This document shows positions 44,024 to 55,559 of a stretch of DNA of 64,000 nt, piece by piece; position 1 is the stretch's first letter; each line of letters opens with the position of its first letter. The notes under the pieces are model-generated. The model had not been told where the DNA came from. It did no database searches and saw only the letters and a list, made by a program, of their open reading frames with translations. The position numbers and the translations under genes are program-made. Origin of the DNA: Choristoneura fumiferana (Eukaryota; Arthropoda; Insecta; Lepidoptera; Tortricidae); contig NC_133499.1 of the NCBI RefSeq assembly GCF_025370935.1, positions 6,763,102 through 6,827,101 of the forward strand. Direction: 5' to 3'.

Positions 44024-44300
44024 AGGTGGTAGGACCTTGTGCAAGGTCCGCCCGGATTGCTACCACCATCTTGCTCGCTAATCCTGCCGTGAAGCACGGC
44101 TTGCACTGTTGTGTTTCGGCGTGGAGAGTAAGAGAGCCGGTGAAATTACTGGCACTTGAGGTATCCCATCTTAGGCCTCTAGGTTGGCAACGCATCTGCA
44201 ATACCCCTGGTGTTGCAGATGTTTATGGGCGGTGGTGATCTCTTACCATCAGGAGACCCACTTGCTCGTTTGCCATCCAGTCAAATAAAATAAAAAAAGC
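44024..44300 (+). repeat. SINE-like retroposon, family A, opposite orientation
   Basis: The only copy with its A-tail on the plus strand: tgcaggtggtaggacc ... catccagtcaaataaaataa. One short deletion near 44097. Confidence 0.85.
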
Positions 44301-44640
44301 CCTTAGCCATTTTTCCAACGCTGTATCACTGGTGTCTCCTGAGGTACAGGACTGAATATCATACACTATACTATTATTTATTTAAACACTTGCTCGTTTG
44401 CCATCCAGATGAATAAAAAAAAAAAAAAAAACAGTTGATTGGCCCATCTATTACACATGTGAAGCTGCGGGTAAAATCTAGTAATGTTTATAAATAACTA
44501 ATTACATATAATCAAAAAGAGTTATGACAAATCAAAAACAAAGCCTCATTAGTTCATTGTTAGAAGGGTCTCGTACATAATAGAGTCATGGGTGACTCAT
44601 TGCTTTATATGGCTTGTATACCCGTACAAACTATGATTAC

Positions 44641-44817
44641 TGTTGAGATGTTATCGTCAGAGCCAATAAAAGTACTTGAATAACAGTTTATTGTTTTATT
44701 AGCAGTAGAGCTACAACACAATGGCGTACATAGAAAGTAAAGTAAAGTTGACAGATATGTCAGTGTCACAGACAGTTTTTATTCAAGACCACAGAGTGCG
44801 CATTTTAATACTTAACA
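44641..44817 (-). repeat. Copia-2 3' LTR
   Basis: 177 bp, TGTTAAG...CTCAACA on the element strand, identical to 48799-48975. Confidence 0.97.
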
Positions 44818-44825
44818 CCCTCCCT
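44818..44825 (-). promoter_or_regulatory. Copia-2 polypurine tract
   Basis: AGGGAGGG directly before the 3' LTR. It overlaps the end of the Pol stop codon. Confidence 0.8.
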
Positions 44826-47800
44826 AAATGCGTACTCTCCTACACATACCAATCATCCCTCTCAAATATTCAAACTGAGGTTTAGGAAGACTCTTGGTAA
44901 ACATATCTGCTGCCTGAAGTTTAGTTTCACAATACTCAACATCCATTACATTCTCAAGAAGTTTTTCTCTAATATAGTGATATTGAATATCTATATGTTT
45001 CGATCTCTTATGTAAATTAGCACCACGAATCAGTTTGATTGTACTCTGATTATCAATTAATAGCTTGATATTTTCTGAAAAACCAATTTCTTTCATGAGA
45101 CTTTTAATCCAAACAAGCTCTTTCGTAGCGGCACAGGCAGCTAGATACTCAGCTTCTGTCGTAGACAGAGCTACACACTTCTGTAATTTGGTGTTCCAGG
45201 TGATAGCACCACTATTCATTATAAACACATAGCCAGTTATAGATTTGCGTGTCACAGTACAATTTGCATAGTCAGCATCAGAAAAACCTTTGGTGTTGCT
45301 ATCCTCAGTTACACTTGTACTATATAGTATGCCCAAATCTTTATTACTTTTCAAATATTTAAACACCTTTTTTACTGCACCCCAGTGTACATTATTAAAA
45401 TTGTTCAAGTATCTACTCAGTGAGCATACTATAAAGTAAATATCAGGCCTGCTACCTATAGCAGCATACATGAGTGAGCCTACTGCCTCACGGTATGGTA
45501 CATCTGGCATGTCAGCTGATCCTTCACAATTATCTAACTTTACATTAGGGTCAGCTGGCAGTGCACTAGTTTTACATAAGTCCATTCCAAATTTGTGGAG
45601 CAAGCTATTAATATACTTAGTTTGATGTACAAAGATTGACCCATTGTTTTCAATTTCTATTTCTAAACCCACAAATTGCTTTGGACTCATAATAGTTATT
45701 TCAAAATGTTTTTGCAAGTTGATTAAGAACTTATCAATAAGCTCTTGGTTTTTACACAATAATAACCCATCATCTACAAACAAAAGTAAATATAAGGGAA
45801 CTTTATGGTCCAGAGATATATACAGACATTTGTCATTCTGACAGTTTACAAAACCATTTTCCTCCATGAAAGAGTGAAATTTAGAATTCCAACACCTGGG
45901 CGACTGTTTCAACCCATACAGAGACTTTTTGAGTTTGCAGATTAATTCTGTGTCTAGACCAGGTGGAGGTTCCATATAAACCTCTTCCTTTAGGGTTCCA
46001 TATAGAAAAGCAGTCTTTATATCAAACTGTGCCATCTTCAATTTTTCTTTTGCTGCCAGTGACAGCATCATTCTAATGGTATCATAGCGTACCGTTGGTG
46101 AAAACGTTTCATCATAGTCTATCCCTTTCTCTTGGGTATAGCCTTTTGCACATAGTCGAGCTTTGTATCGTGTGGTCTCATCAGCATTCTGCTTAATTTT
46201 GTAAACCCATTTACAACCAATCATCTTCTTGTTAGCTGGACGTTCCACAAGCTCCCATGTCTTGCATGTATCATGAGACTCCAGTTCCTCATTCATTGCT
46301 GTTATCCATTTCTCCCTATCTTGGCTATTCACAGCCTCTGTGTATGTATTGGGTAGTACTTCTACTAAGTTTGCTTCTGCTGCTGTGCGTCTATGCAGTC
46401 GGGGACGCAGGTTGTATCTCTGTTCTCTTCCCTCGTTATTTTGATCATACATTGCTCTGCTCTCTTCCTGACTCTCTGGATTTTCATCTAATTCGTTAAC
46501 TGCCACATCATCTATCATAGCTTGGTAAAAATCCTCAAATGCTTCATGACCATATAGATGGGACTCATAAGGTTTGCCTTCTTCACTATGATAGCTATCA
46601 AGGGTCAGTGGGTGATCTGATGTCTCTCTCATGCTGTCAATCAATGAAGAGAGCTCGTTTTCGTTGAAGATTACATCCCGAGATACACTTATTTTCTTTG
46701 TATCCGGATCAAACAACCTGTAATTGTCAGAGTTGCTTTCATAGCCAACTAGAATAAGCCTCTTGCTTTTTGGCTCTAGTTTGTTTCTCTTTTCTTTAGG
46801 TACATGCATATAAGCAGCAGAACCAAATGCTCTAACATGTGTCAGTGTAGGTTTTGAGCCAGTCCAAAGTTCAAATGGAGTCATTTCCTTGTTATTTCTT
46901 CTGTTCATTAAGTAAACCGCTGTCTGCACTGCTTCTGCCCACAGCGCCAGAGGTAGATGTCTCGCATACAGCATAGACCGAGCACTTTCCATGATTGTGC
47001 GATTTGCCCTTTCGCTCCGGCCATTCTGCTGCGGTGTATATGGGGCGGTGTGTTCTAACTCAATACCTTTCTCAGCTGCATATTTCCTAAATTCATCATT
47101 GCAGTACTCCTTGCCGTTGTCACTGTGTAACAGCTTGACTTTGGTGTCAAATTTATTTTCTATTAGTTGAACATACTTCTGAAAGGCCTGTAGCGCTTCA
47201 CTCTTGTGCTTCAAGAAGTAAACGGTGATAAATCCAGATGCTGCTTCTAGGAATGTGATGAAATATCGAGCTCCACCAACAGATGGTATTGGCATAGGCC
47301 CACAGAGGTCGCTGTACACTTTATTCTTCTGCACATTTGATTCTCTTTTCTTGAAAGGGACTCTATGTTGCTTACCAATAACACAAGCCTCACAGAAAAA
47401 GTCACTGAGATCACCAACAGGAGGTAAATGTCCATTTTGCACCATTTCACGCAATGTCTTTATGTTAACATGACCAAGACGCTCGTGCCATTGTTTCAAA
47501 GTTACTATATTTGCTTCACCGCCCGCCAAGATGGGCTTGAACAACAATTTGTAAAGATTATTAGGTTGTTTAATGGCAGTAGCCGCAACACTTCCGTCAC
47601 TATTTTTTATAAATGCGAAATCTTTGTTTTTGGTCACTGAAAATCCTTTTGAGGTTACAACACCCTCCGAGAACAAGTTTCTCTTCAATTCAGGCACATA
47701 AAGCACATTATTTATGGTGGAATCATACCATTTACCGTTCAGGAACTTCATTATTTTAATTGTTCCTGAGCCTTGCACAGATAGTTCACTTTTGTCACCT

Positions 47801-47961
47801 AATCGCACACAGCTACACTCTGGCTTGAAGTCTGAGAAATAATTCCGTCGATATGTCATGTGGGCGGATGCCCCGCTGTCTAAGATCCATACTTCTTCAT
47901 CTGCTGTGTTATTTGCCTCAAGCTGGGCAATGAAGGCTGATTCATTTTTCTCATACTTAAG
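44824..47961 (-). CDS. Copia-2 Pol (protease, integrase, RT, RNase H)
   Basis: The open frame runs from just after a stop at 47962-47964 to TAG at 44824; the first Met is at 47859, inside the protease. It encodes protease WILDSGASAH, a pre-integrase WHERLGHV block, integrase with LHSDNGKEY and PYTPQQNGRSER, reverse transcriptase with LLFVDDGLL and RNase H with DADYANC and KRSKHIDIQYHY. It is about 1046 codons and complete. It has no start of its own upstream of protease. It is in the -1 frame relative to Gag and overlaps it at 47880-47961, so expression needs a frame change there. Confidence 0.95.
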   Translation of the reverse strand, partial: LKYEKNESAFIAQLEANNTADEEVWILDSGASAHMTYRRNYFSDFKPECSCVRLGDKSELSVQGSGTIKIMKFLNGKWYDSTINNVLYVPELKRNLFSEGVVTSKGFSVTKNKDFAFIKNSDGSVAATAIKQPNNLYKLLFKPILAGGEANIVTLKQWHERLGHVNIKTLREMVQNGHLPPVGDLSDFFCEACVIGKQHRVPFKKRESNVQKNKVYSDLCGPMPIPSVGGARYFITFLEAASGFITVYFLKHKSEALQAFQKYVQLIENKFDTKVKLLHSDNGKEYCNDEFRKYAAEKGIELEHTAPYTPQQNGRSERANRTIMESARSMLYARHLPLALWAEAVQTAVYLMNRRNNKEMTPFELWTGSKPTLTHVRAFGSAAYMHVPKEKRNKLEPKSKRLILVGYESNSDNYRLFDPDTKKISVSRDVIFNENELSSLIDSMRETSDHPLTLDSYHSEEGKPYESHLYGHEAFEDFYQAMIDDVAVNELDENPESQEESRAMYDQNNEGREQRYNLRPRLHRRTAAEANLVEVLPNTYTEAVNSQDREKWITAMNEELESHDTCKTWELVERPANKKMIGCKWVYKIKQNADETTRYKARLCAKGYTQEKGIDYDETFSPTVRYDTIRMMLSLAAKEKLKMAQFDIKTAFLYGTLKEEVYMEPPPGLDTELICKLKKSLYGLKQSPRCWNSKFHSFMEENGFVNCQNDKCLYISLDHKVPLYLLLFVDDGLLLCKNQELIDKFLINLQKHFEITIMSPKQFVGLEIEIENNGSIFVHQTKYINSLLHKFGMDLCKTSALPADPNVKLDNCEGSADMPDVPYREAVGSLMYAAIGSRPDIYFIVCSLSRYLNNFNNVHWGAVKKVFKYLKSNKDLGILYSTSVTEDSNTKGFSDADYANCTVTRKSITGYVFIMNSGAITWNTKLQKCVALSTTEAEYLAACAATKELVWIKSLMKEIGFSENIKLLIDNQSTIKLIRGANLHKRSKHIDIQYHYIREKLLENVMDVEYCETKLQAADMFTKSLPKPQFEYLRGMIGMCRRVRI

Positions 47962-48662
47962 TCATGCTTATATGCACTACTTTGTTGTGGGCTAAAGCGA
48001 CAATCACGAGCATAGTGCCCAAGTTTCCTGCACTTAAAGCACTTTACTGATCTTTTAGCCACCTTCTCCGTAGCTAGTGCTGTTTCCTCTTGAGCTTTGA
48101 AACTTAAATCCTCATCTAACAGTCGCGCCGTAAGGTTGTTTACCGTTTGTTTACTTGGTTCGAGCGACAGCCAAGCTTGTCGCACCATGCGATAGCGCTC
48201 GGGCAATGACCCTAGTATCTTGGTCACGATTGCCATTTCTGACATTGTTTCGCCGGCATCCTTTAGCTGTTTCGCAATATTTTCTATTTTAGAAATGTGT
48301 TCGGCAATGCTATCGCCCTCGATAAACTTGATCGTGTGGAATTTCTCATGCAACAGCATTTTGGAATTTTCACTTTTTTGGTCATAGATCGAGTCTAATT
48401 TGACAAAAATGTCACTCGCCGTTTCACTTGTTTCGATTAGACTTATTTGAGGCAATTCCATGCTTGCCGTAATAACGTACATCGCCTTCGCGGCATCTTT
48501 CTTCCACTCGTTCTCATCGGCGCCAGCCGGCGCTATAGAAGAGGTTATGTGATCGCCCAGGCCCCTGGCCTTCAAGGCAAGTGTCGTTTGGAACTTCCAT
48601 TGTCTGTAGTTGTCGCCTGCGAACTTCTTCGCAGTCGCGACGCCAAGACCTCCAAGATCCAT
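47880..48662 (-). CDS. Copia-2 Gag
   Basis: 260 aa starting MDLGGLGVATAKKFAGDNY. A UBN2-type Gag (~20-190) is followed by the knuckle CFKCRKLGHYARDC (~212-225). The last ~24 residues are probably not native: they run out of register with the protease frame, which continues in -1. An oligo-A run (A5 at 47945-47949) lies where the frames would have to join. Confidence 0.93.
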   Translation of the reverse strand: MDLGGLGVATAKKFAGDNYRQWKFQTTLALKARGLGDHITSSIAPAGADENEWKKDAAKAMYVITASMELPQISLIETSETASDIFVKLDSIYDQKSENSKMLLHEKFHTIKFIEGDSIAEHISKIENIAKQLKDAGETMSEMAIVTKILGSLPERYRMVRQAWLSLEPSKQTVNNLTARLLDEDLSFKAQEETALATEKVAKRSVKCFKCRKLGHYARDCRFSPQQSSAYKHDLSMRKMNQPSLPSLRQITQQMKKYGS

Positions 48663-48784
48663 TGGTACTTAACAACGTCCACGTGCCGCGCTACAAACAC
48701 GCGTGCATCCGACGCAATACCGAGACGTAGGAAAAAACACGTTCTGACGACCGATCCGACTTTATTTCTATTCACTCGCGATGT

Positions 48785-48798
48785 CTGGGCCCATAGCC
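48785..48798 (-). promoter_or_regulatory. Copia-2 primer-binding site
   Basis: GGCTATGGGCCCAG next to the 5' LTR. It matches, with one mismatch, the complement of the initiator-Met tRNA anticodon stem-loop, the unusual internal priming site known from Drosophila copia. Confidence 0.7.
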
Positions 48799-48975
48799 TG
48801 TTGAGATGTTATCGTCAGAGCCAATAAAAGTACTTGAATAACAGTTTATTGTTTTATTAGCAGTAGAGCTACAACACAATGGCGTACATAGAAAGTAAAG
48901 TAAAGTTGACAGATATGTCAGTGTCACAGACAGTTTTTATTCAAGACCACAGAGTGCGCATTTTAATACTTAACA
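48799..48975 (-). repeat. Copia-2 5' LTR
   Basis: 177 bp, identical to the 3' LTR. Promoter for the minus-strand element. Confidence 0.97.
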
Positions 48976-49097
48976 ATTACATACATACAGCTGTATTGTA
49001 ATTTGTTTAAGATAGCTAATTAAAATAAATGCGATATTATGTGAGCATATTTATGTCACAGGGAATTGGCCAAAATTGATGTTTGGACAAATCTCTA

Positions 49098-49540
49098 TGG
49101 TATATGACCAAAAATCGGCCAAGAGCGTGTCGGACACGCCCAAGATAGGGTTCCGTAGCCATTACAAAAAAAAACAAGTAATATTATGTGTGTTATAACA
49201 CAATTAAAACACTTACTACAGTCTTAAAATCTATTACCAGAAAAAGAGCGTATCGTCACGGCACTTACGTCCTTTTGTTGAGAAGCGCAGTTTTTCGGCA
49301 ATAACTCAAAACGGTATATCCGATCATGTTGAAACCAATTTTCCGGAAATCTTCACTTAACCAAAAACCGGCCAAGAGCGTGTAGGACACGCCCAAGAGA
49401 AGGTTCCGTAGCCATTGCGAAAAAATTGAGTAATATTTTTCTAAGGATTTCGTATTTTGTATGGAATATTCCAAGTTTAGGTATGTTTTACATCTTAGGC
49501 TGCTATTTATTCTTAAACTACTAATAATTTTCAAGCAATC
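49098..49540 (+). repeat. Dispersed repeat, two tandem partial copies
   Basis: Two starts, gccaagagcgtgtcggacacgccc (49109) and gccaagagcgtgtaggacacgccc (49372), each followed by ggttccgtagccatt. Related to 8120-8740 in reverse. Confidence 0.65.
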
Positions 49541-49586
49541 TTAGCCTTTATAAAATTTTCCTTGTAAATATAGTTACCTACCTACT

Positions 49587-49686
49587 NNNNNNNNNNNNNN
49601 NNNNNNNNNNNNNNNNNNNNNNNNNNNNNNNNNNNNNNNNNNNNNNNNNNNNNNNNNNNNNNNNNNNNNNNNNNNNNNNNNNNNNN
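49587..49686. other. Assembly gap, 100 N
   Basis: Exactly 100 undetermined bases; true length unknown. Confidence 0.98.
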
Positions 49687-50025
49687 AGAAGATAACAATC
49701 ATTGGACTCTCAAAATATCAGGTCTAAAATCAGTAAGACATGAAAAAAAACGACTCCACTGAGCATTCCTCCTAAAAATAATACCGCAAAATATTCATGT
49801 GACATAAATCGTAAATATAAAGTAAAAATAACAATCTTAAAGATTTGAAAAAGTCTATTTAATTTTGATCTTTTCTCAGCGTTTGCAACAAGAAACAAAC
49901 CTGTTGAATAGGTCCACGCGATCAATCGAGGCAATCGACCTAGATATTTTGCACACAGTCTCCTATCACAGCACATATAAATCATAATAAATTTCATGGC
50001 ACTGTAATATAAGGGTGATTGTACG

Positions 50026-50202
50026 TTGTGGTCAATAAGACGCTAGCTGTAGGTGTGCGTAAAGAGAGCCTCTTTATTAACTCAAACTTAGGTTATATAC
50101 ACTATGATTGTCGCTGATACAAGCAATATGCAATTATGTAGCAGTAAACTATTGTGTTACTGCTAAACACTGAAAGTGGCCAATTGCCACACTACAGCAC
50201 AA
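50026..50202 (-). repeat. Candidate solo LTR
   Basis: 177 bp bounded by TTGTGGTC and CAGCACAA with TACG on both sides (50022-50025, 50203-50206). On the minus strand it has TATATAACC followed by AATAAA, an LTR-like layout. No internal element nearby. Confidence 0.5.
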
Positions 50203-50206
50203 TACG

Positions 50207-50720
50207 TTACGGATAATATGATTTTAGAAAGTGTTTATGAAGATTATATTCTATACGAACAAAATGGTTTCATAACCAGTCAGCTTAAAAAAAAAACTAA
50301 AAAGAACGGTATAGATAATAAGGATACTGACACAAATTCTTATGGTCTTAAATAGCAAAAAGGCTATTTGCCATTATACTTGTTTGATCTAGTGTTTAAT
50401 TTTTGCTCGTATTACAGGCCACACCCGTTAAACGAACAAACAGGTTTCAAAATAGGTCGGTAAAAAAATATTTAAAATAATTAATACGGTACAATACATG
50501 TTACATCAATAAGGCAAACTAACTGACACAAATTCTTATAGGTACAATTAAATACCAAAATACTATTTAAACATTTATATAGTAATAAACCTTTTAAAAA
50601 AACGTATTGCTAGATTGTACCTGCGTTGCCGCAAATATGTAAGTGTGTCACGGTAAAGACGAGCCGAGCAAAAACTCCGTAAGACATTACGTAGAGCTGT
50701 ACTTGTACTATCATTGCTTT
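50207..50720. other. Unassigned AT-rich sequence
   Basis: No ORF, RNA gene or repeat boundary recognised. Confidence 0.4.
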
Positions 50721-51090
50721 GTATGTAGTATCAAATACTGATCAAAAGGAATCAAACACAACATATCTGCTATTTTTTTTCCAAGAGTATACTGGTATAC
50801 TGGATATCCTGGCTGCAGCATCAGCTCGTCCTGTTGCCACCACTGCATTGTATGTAGAATCAAATACTGATCAAAAAGAATCCAAACACTACATATGTGC
50901 TACTATTTTTAATAGAGTGTACTAGTGTGCTGGATGTCCTGGCTGCAGCATCAGCTCATCCTGTTGCCACCATTGCATTGTATGTAGAATCAAATACTGA
51001 TCGAAACGAATCCAAACACGATATATCTGCTATGATTTTATCAAGAGTTTACCTACTAGCATTCTGGATATCCTGGCTGCAGCATCAGGC
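50721..51090 (+). repeat. ~130-bp tandem repeat, about 2.8 copies
   Basis: Units start gtatgtag at 50721, 50850 and 50980. Each contains tcaaatactgatc, aaacac, and atcctggctgcagcatcag. Identity is about 85-90%. Confidence 0.85.
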
Positions 51091-51342
51091 CGAGAATTCC
51101 ATAATCTTGCATAGTTATATAGCATATATGGGTATTTCAAATTTTAGGTCCCAAATATGTTTGGAAGTAAAGTAAATACCCGTTATGCGTCTAAGATTCC
51201 TACACCAGCGAACAAAAGAACTGATGATCTTGAACGGCTGAACCGATTTTGATAAAACATGTCTAACAACCATCGCTAGAAAACCCGCTTTTAAATAAAA
51301 AAACCGCATTCAAATCGGTCCACCCGTTTAAGAGCTACGGTG

Positions 51343-54300
51343 CCACAGACAGACACACAGACAGACACACAGACAGACACGCAGACAGACACACAGACAG
51401 ACACGCAGACAGACACACAGACAGACACACAGACAGACACGCAGACAGACACACAGACAGACACGCAGACAGACACACAGACAGACACAGAGACAGACAC
51501 ACAGACAGACACACAGACAGACACGCAGACAGACACACAGACAGACACACAGACAGACACACAGACAGACACACAGACAGACACACAGACAGACACACAG
51601 ACAGACACACAGACAGACACACAGACAGACACGCAGACAGACACACAGACAGACACACAGACAGACACACAGACAGACACACAGACAGACACACAGACAG
51701 ACACGCAGACAGACACACAGACAGACACACAGACAGACACACAGACAGACACGCAGACAGACACAGACAGACACGCAGACAGACACACAGACAGACACAC
51801 AGACAGACACACAGACAGACACGCAGACAGAAACACAGACAGACACACAGACAGACACACAGACAGACACGCAGACAGACACACAGACAGACACACAGAC
51901 AGACACACAGACAGACACACAGACAGACACGCAGACAGACACACAGACAGACACGCAGACAGACACACAGACAGACACGCAGACAGACACACAGACAGAC
52001 ACGCAGACAGACACACAGACAGACACGCAGACAGACACACAGACAGACACACAGACAGACACAGACAGACACACAGACAGACACACAGACAGACACACAG
52101 ACAGACACACAGACAGACACGCAGACAGACACACAGACAGACACGCAGACAGACACACAGACAGACACACAGACAGACACACAGACAGACACACAGACAG
52201 ACACAGACAGACACACAGACAGACACGCAGACAGACACACAGACAGACACACAGACAGACACGAGACAGACCACAGACAGACACACAGACAGACACGCAG
52301 ACAGACACACAGACAGACACACAGCAGACACACAGACAGACACACAGACAGACACGCAGACAGACACACAGACAGACACGACAGACACAGACAGACACAG
52401 ACAGACACACAGACAGACACACAGACACCAGACAGACACACAGACAGACACACAGACAGACACGCAGACAGACACACAGACAGACACACACAGACAGACA
52501 CACAGACAGACACACAGACAGACACACAGACAGACACACAGACAGACACGCAGACAGACACACAGACAGACACACAGACAGACACGCAGACAGACACACA
52601 GACAGACACACAGACAGACACAGACAGACAGACAGACACAGACAGACACAAGACAGACACACAGACAGACACACAGACAGAGACACGCAGACAGACACAC
52701 AGACAGACACGCAGACAGACACACAGACAGACACACAGACAGACACACAGACAGACACACAGACAGACACACAGACAGACACGCAGACAGACACACAGAC
52801 AGACACACAGACAGACACGCAGACAGACACACAGACAGACACACAGACAGACACACAGACAGACACACAGACAGACACACAGACAGACACACAGACAGAC
52901 ACGCAGACAGACACACAGACAGACACGCAGACAGACACACAGACAGACACACAGACAGACACGCAGACAGACACACAGACAGACACGCAGACAGACACAC
53001 AGACAGACACGCAGACAGACACACAGACAGAACACAGACAGACACACAGACAGACACAAGACAGACACACAGACAGACACGCAGACACACAGACAGACAC
53101 ACAGACAAGACACACAGACAGACACGCAGACAGACACACAGACAGACACACAGACAGACACACAGACAGACACACAGACAGACACGCAGACAGACACACA
53201 GACAGACACGCAGACAGACACGCAGACAGACACACAGACAGACACACAGACAGACACGCAGACAGACACACAGACAGACACACAGACAGACACACAGACA
53301 GACACGCAGACAGACACACAGACAGACACGCAGACAGACACACAGACAGACACACAGACAGACACACAGACAGACACACAGACAGACACACAGACAGACA
53401 CACAGACAGACACACAGACAGACACACAGACAGACACGCAGACAGACACACAGACAGACACACAGACAGACACGCAGACAGACACACAGACAGACACACA
53501 GACAGACACACAGACAGACACGCAGACAGACACACAGACAGACACACAGACAGACACACAGACAGACACACAGACAGACACGCAGACAGACACACAGACA
53601 GACACGCAGACAGACACACAGAAGACACACAGACAGACACACAGACAGACACACAGACAGACACACAGACAGACACACAGACAGACACACAGACAGACAC
53701 ACGACAGACACGCAGACAGACAACAGACAGACACACAGACAGACACGCAGACAGACACAGACAGACACACAGACAGACACACAGACAGACACGCAGACAG
53801 ACACACAGACAGACACACAGACAGTCACACAGACAGACACACAGACAGACACGCAGACAGACACACAGACAGACACGCAGACAGACACACAGAAAGACAC
53901 ACAGACAGACACACAGACAGACACACAGACAGACACACAGACAGACACACAGACAGACACACAGACAGACACGCAGACAGACACACAGACAGACACACAG
54001 ACAGACACACAGACAGACACACAGACAGACACACAGACAGACACACAGACAGACACACAGACAGACACACAGACAGACACGCAGACAGACACGCAGACAG
54101 ACACGCAGACAGACACACAGACAGACACACAGACAGACACACAGACAGACACACAGACAGACACGCAGACAGACACGCAGACAGACACACAGACAGACAC
54201 ACAGACAGACACACAGACAGACACGCAGACAGACACACAGACAGACACACAGACAGACACGCAGACAGACACACAGACAGACACGCAGACAGACACACAG

Positions 54301-54594
54301 ACAGACACACAGACAGACACACAGACAGACACGCAGACAGACACACAGACAGACACACAGACAGACACACAGACAGACACGCAGACAGACACACAGACAG
54401 ACACACAGACAGACACACAGACAGACACGCAGACAGACACACAGACAGACACGCAGACAGACACGCAGACAGACACACAGACAGACACACAGACAGACAC
54501 ACAGACACACACAAGACAGACGCAGACAGCACACAGACAGACACACAGACAGACACGCAGACAGACACGCAGACAGACACACAGACAGACACAC
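51343..54594. repeat. 3.25-kb array of a 12-bp unit
   Basis: About 270 copies of ACACAGACAGAC with a frequent variant ACGCAGACAGAC. The unit length is a multiple of three and lacks stops, so all six frames stay open (TQTD, HRQT, TDRH and VCVS-type repeats). The large ORFs here are therefore artefacts. The array sits inside an ordinary dispersed repeat: gagctacggtgccacagac before it, agcggtcaaacttataacac and ttgcgtcgggggttaaaa after it. One-base slips cluster at 52260-53110, 53620-53760 and 54510-54530. Confidence 0.97.
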
Positions 54595-54638
54595 ATAGCG
54601 GTCAAACTTATAACACCCTCTTTTTGCGTCGGGGGTTA

Positions 54639-54775
54639 AAATACAATGACTCTTTATTGCACCTATACTAAAATAGTAGGTAAGCAATACAGAAATACAT
54701 AGAGAAAATTACAATGTAAGCAATAGGCGACCTAGTCGCTCAAGAGCGATCTTTTCCAGGCAACCAACCAACAAC
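54639..54775 (-). mobile_element. LINE 3' tail
   Basis: Same sequence type as 35573-35765 (atgactctttattgcacc, gcaataggcgacc, agagcgatcttttccaggcaacc). Confidence 0.7.
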
Positions 54776-55239
54776 AATAGTAGTAGTATTATTAACAATA
54801 TGACTATTAATTCACCATTTACATAACAAACCTTAAAAAAAAATTGCTAGATTGTAGTAACTTACTATAGCGTTGCCACAAATAAGTGTGTCATGGTACT
54901 CATGGTAGAGCCAGGCCTTTTAGTCAGCGGGCGCTCGCTGAGGCCTAATCGGAGCGGAGCGGACTTAAATGTGGCATACTTATTAGTTATAAGGCATTAT
55001 TATGTACGTCCCGTGACAATACATTACCTCATCTGCTAGTTAAATTTTGGTGGTCCGGCCAGTATCGTCACCGCAGGACGGAACTCTTCAACGGTTAATG
55101 GTATCGACTTGAAATTGGTACGCAAATGTAGTTTGGGTGACAATCCAAGTAGAGTCAACGTAATGTCCAGTCAACAAAGAAGACCGTATTTTTTTTAACA
55201 AACACTTATATATTACTAGCCTTTTATTTGCTACCAGAA

Positions 55240-55445
55240 AAATAGGTTAGTTAGAGCTGCGATAATTATATAATATATAAATAAAATAGGTTAGATTAGA
55301 ACTGCGACCATACCCGAATCTAACTCCTACTAGAAAAGTAGTTTGTATTAGGTTAGAATAGAACTGCGACTCCCGCAGAATCGAACTCCTACCAGAAAAG
55401 TAGGTTAGGTTAGAACTGCGACCTTTGCAGAATCTAACTGCTACC
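55240..55445 (+). repeat. Short imperfect repeats of taggttag-aactgcgac
   Basis: Three to four units of 60-70 bp contain taggttagattagaactgcgac, then aatctaactcctac and cagaaaagtag. Confidence 0.6.
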
Positions 55446-55559
55446 AGTTTGCAGCAAACGCGAGCAAAACTTTAGCCCAATCTGCCGTTTTTATTAAATC
55501 CTACGTATATTATAAATGTGGAAGTTTGTGAGTGAGTGAGTGAGTGAGTATGTTTGTTA

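Larger units (their letters stand above)
44641..48975 (-). mobile_element. Ty1/Copia LTR retrotransposon (Copia-2), very young
   Basis: A 4.3-kb element with two identical 177-bp LTRs and an ATTAC target duplication (44636-44640, 48976-48980). It has a purine tract, a copia-type primer site and complete Gag and Pol frames separated by a one-base shift. LTR identity means insertion was too recent for mutations to build up. Confidence 0.97.

Noticed and set aside
51291..54687. Very long ORFs (800-1119 codons) on both strands encoding TQTD, VCVS, CLSV-type repeats
   Set aside because: They come only from the stop-free 12-bp tandem unit; several frames are open at once, with no domain and no conserved start.
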